DNA of 64,000 nucleotides from Puccinia triticina (taxonomy: Eukaryota; Basidiomycota; Pucciniomycetes; Pucciniales; Pucciniaceae), in NCBI RefSeq assembly GCF_026914185.1, contig NC_070568.1:5721001-5785000 (forward strand). Direction: 5' to 3'. The notes below the pieces were generated by a model, which saw only the letters and a list, made by a program, of their open reading frames with translations, had not been told where the DNA came from and did not search any database. The translations under genes and the position numbers were made by a program. Position 1 is the stretch's first letter. Each line of letters begins with the position of its first letter. Positions 58,715 through 64,000 of the stretch are shown one piece after another.

Positions 58715-60864
58715 GTTGGGGGATGGGTGGGTGGGTGGGTTAGTGCTGAAGGAGCGGTGAGGGGGCTGGGCAGAGACAGACGGCGGGCTGCTGGCGGGGA
58801 GGGGAGGGGCTGGCTGGCTTGATGTATCTGGCAGGCTGGCTGGAGGGGGAGATAGCAGGGGGAGATAGAGGGGGGGAAGGGGGGCCCTGGAGCAGGAGGA
58901 GGCAGGCCCAATGCGAGGAGGGGGATGTAGACGAGAGAAAGTGTGTGTGTGTGGAATGAAATGAAAAGAAAAGAAAAGAAAAGAAAAGAAAAGAAAAGAA
59001 AGCTCAGTGGAGCCTGTCTATCGTTGGCGTGGGCGGCGCAGTGTCTGTGCCACTCCAGTCGAGCTGGCCTCGGTTACAAGGGGAGGGGGGGAAAGTCACA
59101 GCCAGGACAGCCCGCGAGGGAGAGTGGGATAAATGGGAGGGGCGGAGGGGGACAGTGGTTGTTAAGCAGGCAACGGGCAGCGCAGAAGGTGGGAGAGCTG
59201 GGTAGAGTCAGGCCGAGAAGGGGCCAGCGGAGAGAAGAGAATACACCAACACCACAAAAAAAAAAAAAAAAAAAAACAACCACCCTCTCCACAGTGGACG
59301 ACGACAGAGTAGGGCTCAGGAATGTAGTTGTGTAGGAGCTCCCTCCATACACTGATGGACGATTGCTGCAAAAAACAATGGCTAAGCAAGCAAAAGACAA
59401 ACGAAAGACATCCAACTTCAGCCCTTCTTGCAGTGGAGTGCTCCAGGCCAGAGCAGCAGTCCAAGCCAGTCAAAAAAAGGGCAATTAAACTTCCGCTGGG
59501 AACATGCCAGCCGGCGCTTCCCAAGCTCCCATCACCAACTGAACAGCCAGGGATCGAGGTCACGATGTGGATGATGATGCTGAGATGACGGATGAGAGAA
59601 ACAAATGCAAAATCTACCAAGATCGAAGACGCCCTTCGAGCCAGCATATCCAGGCCCACGAATGAATGGCTGCTCATGTTGTTGGTTGACCTCAGCAGCA
59701 AGAGATCCACTCACTCCGCTGATCAACTACATCCATCCACACTGGAGTCTCGGTCTGGCGGCCATGATCTCTAATATTTGCTTTCCGTGAGACAAACGGG
59801 CGCTATGAGTCACAGGCACTATCCCGGAAGCACAATCGCTCGTGGGGGATCATCTCAGCGATCTCGGATCTGGGGGGCGCCAGATGGACGCCGAGCAGGC
59901 CTCGATAGCCTGCATATAATCCATCCCGACTAAAGAACTAATAGCTCTCTCGAGAGCTCTCCAAGCCAGCGATTCGGCTGTCACACAACACATTTTCATG
60001 AGACCTGTTGGAAACCCAGAATTTGGATTTCTGTCGGAACAAACAATTTCTGCTTGTTCTCCGGGCTAATGTAAGCGTGGCATGGGGAGCCCTGCAACGG
60101 AGATCATCTCGTGAGACTGGTGGAGCTGCATAACTCTACATAGCTAGCTCGCTTTACGTCGTCGTCAACGAAGGCATGGTAGGGTCCCGGGGAAGCAAAT
60201 GCCAACCCAACCCGCTTCGCCAGCCTTGCGTGCAGCTGGAGCCAATTCGAGTCTTGGATCTTCATCAACTGCCGTCCAACCGCCACCGGGCTCTTGACGG
60301 CCGTCATGCGAGCACTGCGATCGTCCACCTTCCAACTACAAACTTAGCCCAACTCCCCAGAGCCCTGGTACTCGTGCGCGGTCAGCATGTTGGCCGGAGA
60401 GCTTGGGGTGTGTTGGCAGGGGAAAATGTGGCCCAAACATTTGCCCCAAGGAACCCCGTTCGGCCAGACACAACCAGCCAAAAAGCCTGCTTTTGTTTCT
60501 CTCTCTTTCTGCGCTCACCCGGGGTGGGGTACTTCACCATCAATAAATTACTGAAATTTCTATTTTCCGGTGTGGGTGTGCTGCCTGATCAGTAGCAGCT
60601 GCTCTGGCCCCGTGAATAAGGTGTCTCCAAGAGAGAACTCACATCCTCAGGAATGGATGCCATGAGCCCAGAATATGCCAAAAGAAAAAAGGCATGGTGG
60701 TCAAGCCAAGATGCTTGACTACTTGCAGTCAAAAGTTCACAGGGGGTTCTGTTGAGGGGCAAGCAGGGGGAGACTGAAAGTCCCAGATGCAGTTCTTGTG
60801 AAAGCTGATTGACAAGCACAAGGATCATGGTTTGGATTCAGTGCAGAAGCTGCCATGGGATATA
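58715..60864. other. Kin4 upstream region with low-complexity tracts; no gene seen
   Basis: 58715-58925 is C/T-rich on the minus strand and probably 5' UTR. An (AAAAG)n microsatellite lies at about 58962-59001 and a 21-base A run at about 59258-59278. Nothing between 59300 and 60860 resembles a conserved protein on either strand. Confidence 0.45.
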
Positions 60865-61070
60865 CACTGCAAGAAAGTGTCAGGCAAGTCACAGCAGTTG
60901 ACATGAGGCATTCTCCTGTGTAACTTCCATTTTCTAGCTCCACTCAAGCAGACATTGGTCTTTTTGGCACAGTCACTGTGCACATTGAAGCTTGGTTGAA
61001 GGCAAAATATGACAAACGCTGAAGTTCCATATGTCAACTGGTGGCACTTGCTTGACTTTTTCTTGCAGTG
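60865..61070. mobile_element. CACTA-type MITE, 206 bp, TSD ATA
   Basis: The ends CACTGCAAGAAA and TTTCTTGCAGTG are part of imperfect TIRs of about 43 bp (CAAGTnnCA and CAGTTGACAT inside). ATA flanks both ends (60862-60864, 61071-61073). A CACTG terminus with a 3-bp target duplication is diagnostic of CACTA (En/Spm) elements. There is no coding capacity. Confidence 0.85.
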
Positions 61071-61073
61071 ATA

Positions 61074-62626
61074 GGACCCTGGAAACGCCCCAAGTAGGTG
61101 GGTAATCTAAATTTAATTTCCATTTTTTTTTGAAAGATGGTAGGCATGAAGTTGGTATGAATGGCCATCAAAGTTGAATTTTGAAATCATAAAACATTCA
61201 AATCATAAAATCATAAAATCCTAAAACTTATTTAAGTGGTGATTTATATGTACCATTTTAGAAATTTTGCTCTGCTTTGACTGTTTGGGTGGGACATATC
61301 TTTTCAGCTTGGAAGTGTATGATTTGATGATGTTATGATTTTATGCAAGTCAAATTTGAAGACCCTAGTTGGAACCCAAAAGCATCAAACATGGCAAATG
61401 TATGAACTTTCCGCCAAAATTTAGTTAAATCTGCTACTACCCATAGAACCCGGCTTTTCATTGGGGTTTTGGGGTTCCCCGGGGGTATTTTGCCTCAAGT
61501 ATACACACCAAAATGCATTAATTGGCCAAAAAGAAGCAATTCCCTGGTCCCCATACCCACATGTATAAGGGGTTTCCAGGGTCCTTGCAGGATCAATCCC
61601 AGCATATGTACAGTTTTTTTTTACCATGATAGCTCCTAGTCTGAGTTTCCATGGCCTCAAGAAGTGGAAAAGTAAATATGAATTCAACTGCAGGGTTTAA
61701 TTGACCTACATCATCATCTTGCAAGACAAAGGAGCAGAGAATTTGGAGCTGATGATTCATTCAGAAATGCTAAGCTATAAATTTTTATGCTACCAGATGA
61801 CTGGTAAAATGAGGCTGACTTTTGGGTTCAGTGAACACATGCTTGATAATGGGAGACTTCCTGTAGGATCTAGGCCTCCTTAGCAGAATAAATATCCACA
61901 GATCTACCAGGGTCTGGTATATTTTGTTCTGTCCAGCTCAGCAGCCTTCCTCTCATACAACCCGCTCAAGTAACCCCTCCCATGAATGGGGAGCTTGGAG
62001 GGGTTCATGTGCTAACCTGGAGGGTTCTCAGCCAGCAGGAAAGATGGGCTGTCTATGTGGACTGCATCTCTGTATTTGTTTGTATCATGTCTGCTATGGG
62101 AGGACAGATCTGCCTGTGCATCTGTTGGGTGGCAGATCTGTGAGATTGTCTGTTAGGGGGGCATAGATCCTACAGGAAGTACCTTCATGATCAGACCTGT
62201 AAGAGGAATGAGAAATAATACTTGCTGGTACTTAGAAGTTGACAATTTTGACATTGATTACATGCTGCACAAAGTGGCCAGTAAAATCAACACTATCATT
62301 AGACTATTTTCTTTCCAGATCTTAGCAATTCTGGCCAGGACAAGTCACTAAGCATCTCAAGCATATGCATAATTTTTTTGAAGCTTATCTGCCACCTGTC
62401 TCAGTCATGAAAGGAGTGGTATGCCAGAGTAGCAACAATTCAAATTACTGCCTGTACCACTCAAGTGCTTGTCCTTGTTGAAATTAAAACATCAGAGGAC
62501 TGGTGGTTTTGACTTTCAGCTTCTTTATGAGAAACTTGCTCCACCTAAAGGGTGTCCAATGGGAACCAAACAAGCCATAGATTGATCTTTGCAAGTCTCT
62601 TTTTTTCAGACGGCACCGCAAGCATG
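61074..62626. other. Gene-free repeat-like region
   Basis: AAATCATAAAACATTCAAATCATAAAATCATAAAATCC at about 61186-61222 belongs to the CATAAATCATAAA repeat family seen at 42.2 and 44.2-44.6 kb. No gene was recognised. An 80-residue frame at 61924-62166 has no family motifs. Confidence 0.4.
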
Positions 62627-62628
62627 TA

Positions 62629-63317
62629 CAGTCACTGGACAGAAACATTGGTACCACCAAAAGCTCATTCTAGAAGGCCAACCCACAAACTTGAAGTCAT
62701 GAGGATTTGAGAACAAATGTGTAAAATGACTTCAGAAGAATGAATATAACAAAATAAAAAGTATTTGGAACATCACAAAACTTATAAAATTGCTTGCATT
62801 AAATGATGATTTTGGAAAATCTTCAATACCATTCCAAAAAAATTATGAATAATCAGAATCAATAGATTTACATCTGAAATGAATGATAATAAATGAAAAA
62901 AAATGAAGTCCAAAATCCATTCTGAAATTTTGCCGGCAGTGAGAACACTTCAAACACTGATTTTTTGTTGCCTGCAGTGCAGTTTTGTACTTTTTGATGT
63001 GTTTTCACTGCCCATAAAATTTCAGAATGGATTTTGGACTTCATTTTTTTCATTTATTATCATTCATTTCACATGTCAATCTATTGATTCTGATTATTCA
63101 TTATTTTTTTGGAATGGTATTGAAGATTTTCCAAAATCATCATTTAATGCAAGCAATTTTGTAAGTTTTGTGATGTTCCAAATACTTTTTATTTTGTTAT
63201 ATTCATTCTTCTGAAGTCATTTTACACATTTGTTCTCAAATCCTCATGACTTCAAGTTTGTGGGTTGGCCTTCTAGAATGAGCTTTTGGTGGTACCAATG
63301 TATCTGTCCAGTGACTG
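62629..63317. mobile_element. Tc1/mariner-type foldback MITE, 689 bp, TA target site
   Basis: It begins CAGTCACTGGACAGAAACAT and ends with the near-exact reverse complement, flanked by TA at 62627-62628 and 63318-63319. CAGT...TGGACA ends and a TA duplication are typical of Tc1/mariner. Almost the entire element is an inverted repeat (arms about 300 bp each, matching from the ends to TTTCAGAATGGATTTTGGAC near 62910 and 63020), with a loop of about 100 bp. Mirror-image open frames at 62868-63053 and 62903-63214 are a result of this symmetry and are not genes. Confidence 0.9.
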
Positions 63318-63417
63318 TACCAAGGGAGAGCTCCTCACTGACCAACATCTGTTCCACCAGGGTTTAGCAAGCATGTACCAAGGGAGAGCTCCTCACTGAC
63401 CAACATCTGTTCCACCT
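63318..63417. repeat. Direct repeat containing an apparent empty MITE insertion site
   Basis: TACCAAGGGAGAGCTCCTCACTGACCAACATCTGTTCCACC (given by ends TACCAAGGG...GTTCCACC) occurs at 63318-63358 and again at about 63377-63417. The second copy is preceded by GCAAGCATG, the same nine bases that lie left of the MITE (62618-62626). Confidence 0.75.
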
Positions 63418-63710
63418 TACATTTCAAATAGCCCACATGCGGGCCAATGACGCTGGGACAAGATGACTCAAGAAACAGCACCCTGTTGCTTGATGTTTTT
63501 ATTATATGAATTGAGAATGGAATTGATCAAATCTACCATGAAGAGAAAGTGAAACAGCGTTTTCACATTTCTTTTGAAGCTGAGACAACAAACAAGTACA
63601 GCCAAAGCGGGACAAACGTCGACATAGAGAACAAAATAGAGTATATATATATGCCGGTTTCTCTAACTTGTGCTTGGTGTACTTCATGGGAGAACGCCAA
63701 AGCATTTTAT

Positions 63711-64000
63711 CTAGTTGTCTTTCATTTCAGCGGCCAATTTATCAGCCTTGGCCTTGACGTCATCGATGGCACCGACCATGTAGAAGGCACTTTCGGGTAA
63801 GTGGTCGTGTTGACCAGCGAGGATACCCTTGAACGATTCAATGGTGTCCTTCAAGGGGACAAGTCGGCCTTCAAGACCTGTGAAGACCTCAGCGACAGCA
63901 AATGGTTGGGACATCTGGGCGACGAGAAACATTCCTCAGTCAGCAAGTCGCACATGAGCAAAGAACAAAAACGTGCTTACAAATCGCTGAACCTTTCGTG
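63711..64000 (-). CDS. ATP2: Mitochondrial ATP synthase subunit beta, C-terminal end (partial)
   Basis: This is the catalytic beta subunit of F1 ATP synthase in the mitochondrial matrix. Only the last exons are in the window: about 63982-64000 (RKVQRF), an intron of about 66 bp (GTAAGC...CCCAG) and 63914-63711 ([24 protein letters not shown] ... [19 protein letters not shown] ... [10 protein letters not shown] stop). These match the conserved beta C-terminus, where family members read FLSQPFxVAEVFTG and usually HLPExAFYMVG. The 5' part lies beyond the right edge of the window. Nothing odd is seen in the visible part. Confidence 0.95.

Noticed and set aside
58495..58911. 138-residue proline-rich frame upstream of the kinase
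   Set aside because: It is out of phase with the kinase glycine-loop exon and overlaps the better-supported frame starting at 58714; C/T-rich composition explains its openness.
62868..63214. Two similar small open frames on opposite strands
   Set aside because: They are mirror copies within the inverted-repeat MITE and have no independent support.

Overview
The window looks like nuclear DNA of a basidiomycete fungus, most likely a rust (Pucciniales, Puccinia-like). This rests on genes with many short (about 50-130 bp) GT-AG introns, a CCT3 / Kin4 / Cid1-type poly(A) polymerase / Sec10 / PDX2 / ATP2 gene set that reads as fungal, a cluster of small secreted cysteine-containing proteins, and gene islands embedded in a very repeat-rich background. 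No rRNA, tRNA or CRISPR was found. Species assignment is inference.

Layout. 1-10.2 kb is repeats only: an inverted satellite interrupted by a CACTA-like element (1923-4404), a hAT-like element with an 8-bp target duplication (5036-6002), an array of short inverted repeats, a 4-copy minisatellite and long G runs. 10.25-19.7 kb is one extraordinary structure: a giant inverted-repeat (foldback) element about 9.5 kb long whose body is some 7 kb plus two flanking blocks of tandem 28-32-bp units, each unit itself a 9-bp-stem hairpin. 19.8-20.4 kb holds an open reading frame with two membrane segments. 21.9-26.4 kb carries two divergent genes, PDX2 (vitamin B6 synthase glutaminase, minus) and SEC10 (exocyst, plus), separated by a terminal-inverted-repeat element that occupies nearly their whole shared promoter. 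SEC10 appears to have lost its C-terminus and to be spliced in frame onto a copy of the same two-membrane-segment cassette seen at 20.0 kb. 26.4-33.1 kb is decayed repeats (LTR-like and MITE-like) with no gene recognised.

33.1-38.1 kb is a cluster of three paralogous secreted-protein genes (two tandem, one inverted) sharing a 109-nt exon. 39.2-41.5 kb is CCT3 (cytosolic chaperonin gamma subunit, 9 exons, 549 aa). 42.0-44.7 kb is palindromic repeat DNA, including a 1.35-kb near-complete hairpin element with an 8-bp target duplication TATAAAAA. 45.3-50.2 kb is a 9-exon gene on the minus strand for a 1407-aa Cid1-type nucleotidyltransferase. 50.2-54.5 kb is non-coding and partly purine-rich. 54.5-58.7 kb is a 7-exon gene on the minus strand for a 1251-aa Kin4-like protein kinase. 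58.7-63.7 kb is intergenic with a small CACTA-type MITE and a Tc1/mariner-type foldback MITE. The window ends in the last two exons of the mitochondrial ATP synthase beta subunit gene (minus).

The host genes are housekeeping functions (vitamin B6, exocytosis, protein folding, RNA tailing, mitotic or stress kinase, respiration) and do not form a pathway. The secreted-protein cluster is the only accessory gene group. The most unusual items are the 9.5-kb hairpin-array element and the SEC10-membrane cassette chimera. All gene models were built by eye from splice sites, frame continuity and recalled family motifs; no search was run.
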